Below are positions 63,777 to 64,000 of a stretch of 64,000 nt of DNA, piece by piece. The stretch is from Burkholderia anthina (GTDB lineage Bacteria; Pseudomonadota; Gammaproteobacteria; Burkholderiales; Burkholderiaceae). The stretch's first letter is position 1, and every line of letters starts with the position of its first letter. The notes beneath the pieces were generated by a model that was not told where the DNA came from, searched no databases, and was given only the letters and a program-made list of their open reading frames with translations. Location of the stretch: contig NZ_CABVLY010000008.1 of the NCBI RefSeq assembly GCF_902498995.1, positions 186,001-250,000 of the forward strand, written 5' to 3'. The translations under genes and the position numbers were made by a program.

Positions 63777-64000
63777 GCACGACGCTTCGAAGCCCGCTTC
63801 ACAGCCCGCTTCACAGCCCGCTGCATACGCCGCTATGCGACCTGCTCGGCTGCCGCTACCCGATCGTGCAGACCGCGATGGGCTGGGTGGCCGACGCGCG
63901 GCTCGTCGCGGCGACCGCGAACGCGGGCGGCTTCGGCTTCCTCGCGGGCGCGACGCTCGAACCCGAGCAGGTCGAGGCCGAGATCCTGAAGGTGAAGTCG
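63773..64000 (+). CDS. ipdC: IpdC-like nitronate-monooxygenase-family flavoprotein (3' truncated by window edge)
   Basis: The first 76 residues of a TIM-barrel flavoprotein of the nitronate monooxygenase/2-nitropropane dioxygenase family are visible: LCDLLGCRYPIVQTAMGWVADARLVAATANAGGFGFLAGATLEPEQVEAEI. IpdC, of this family, opens ring C in the HIP pathway together with IpdF. Next to IpdA, IpdB and EchA20 this assignment is natural. The start overlaps the stop of the upstream gene (ATGA). The N-terminus carries an unusual tandem SPLH repeat. The rest lies outside the window. Confidence 0.85.
   Translation, partial: MSTTLRSPLHSPLHSPLHTPLCDLLGCRYPIVQTAMGWVADARLVAATANAGGFGFLAGATLEPEQVEAEILKVKS
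63791..63838 (+). repeat. 12-bp tandem repeat in the IpdC-like N-terminus
   Basis: AGCCCGCTTCAC occurs twice exactly (63791-63802, 63803-63814), then twice with changes (AGCCCGCTGCAT and ACGCCGCTATGC). It encodes SPLH-SPLH-SPLH-TPLC. Such in-frame repeats can vary in number between strains without shifting the frame. Confidence 0.8.

Noticed and set aside
1-64000. tRNA or rRNA genes
   Set aside because: No cloverleaf with a conserved T-loop GTTCRANTC and matching stems, and no rRNA-like stretch, was recognised by eye; an unseen tRNA is possible.

Overview
The window looks like a piece of a chromosome from a Burkholderia cepacia complex bacterium (or a very close relative). The evidence is a G+C content near 68 percent, strong GC bias at third codon positions, typical Burkholderia protein families (DUF4148, YXWGXW-repeat proteins, DUF1800/DUF1501 pairs, MocR and LysR regulators) and beta-proteobacterial gene pairs such as mprF-acvB. 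No rRNA, tRNA, CRISPR array, complete insertion sequence or prophage was seen. Nearly all long ORFs opposite recognisable genes are GC-rich shadows and were left out.

Layout. (1) 1-4000: the 3' part of a fused assimilatory nitrate reductase / flavodoxin-FNR reductase. (2) 4.0-6.8 kb: an SDR and a GlcG-type haem-binding protein facing a LysR gene, then a small exported protein. (3) 7.2-11.0 kb: mprF-acvB, which make and remove aminoacyl-phosphatidylglycerol. (4) 11.1-15.6 kb, minus strand: a sirohaem nitrite/sulfite reductase with DUF934, a Cys-rich protein and a MocR regulator. (5) 15.7-25.8 kb: two sugar-acid loci, uxuA plus an MFS transporter with a FadR-type regulator, and a GntR-controlled MFS-garD-dehydratase-semialdehyde dehydrogenase operon leading from galactarate-type acids to 2-oxoglutarate. 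(6) 26.0-28.9 kb: a PotD/NspS-like binding protein translationally coupled to a membrane diguanylate cyclase. (7) 29-46.8 kb: mixed accessory genes: TauE/SafE and LysE exporters, a Tat-exported purple acid phosphatase-like enzyme, an ECF sigma / membrane protein / metal-sensor cassette, a DUF1800-DUF1501 pair, a lone tyrosine recombinase beside an SDR remnant, a DUF4377 lipoprotein gene broken by an amber codon, and a DHA2 efflux pump. (8) 47.0-64.0 kb: a large steroid-type catabolic region.

The most notable region is 47-64 kb. Its genes match late steroid degradation: a luciferase-like oxidoreductase, HsaA-like monooxygenase, KstD-type dehydrogenase, HsaB-like flavin reductase, KshB-like reductase, FadD3-like CoA ligase and an SDR; then, after a regulator, transporter and toxin-antitoxin insertion, an HsaC-like extradiol dioxygenase, IpdA/IpdB, an EchA20-like crotonase and the start of IpdC. 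Together these would open rings A/B and then activate and open the C/D-ring fragment HIP. The region continues past the right edge, so missing steps (KshA, HsaD, thiolases, acyl-CoA dehydrogenases) may lie outside.

Regulatory DNA is unusually readable: three TGGTnTrCCA operators between uxuA and its regulator, a perfect 22-bp palindrome at the promoter of the galactarate operon, another perfect 22-bp palindrome over the -10 of a UTRA-type GntR gene, LysR-type dyads in two intergenic regions upstream of LysR genes, and an autoregulation-type palindrome before fitAB. Functions are inferred from sequence motifs and remembered family features; no database search was possible.
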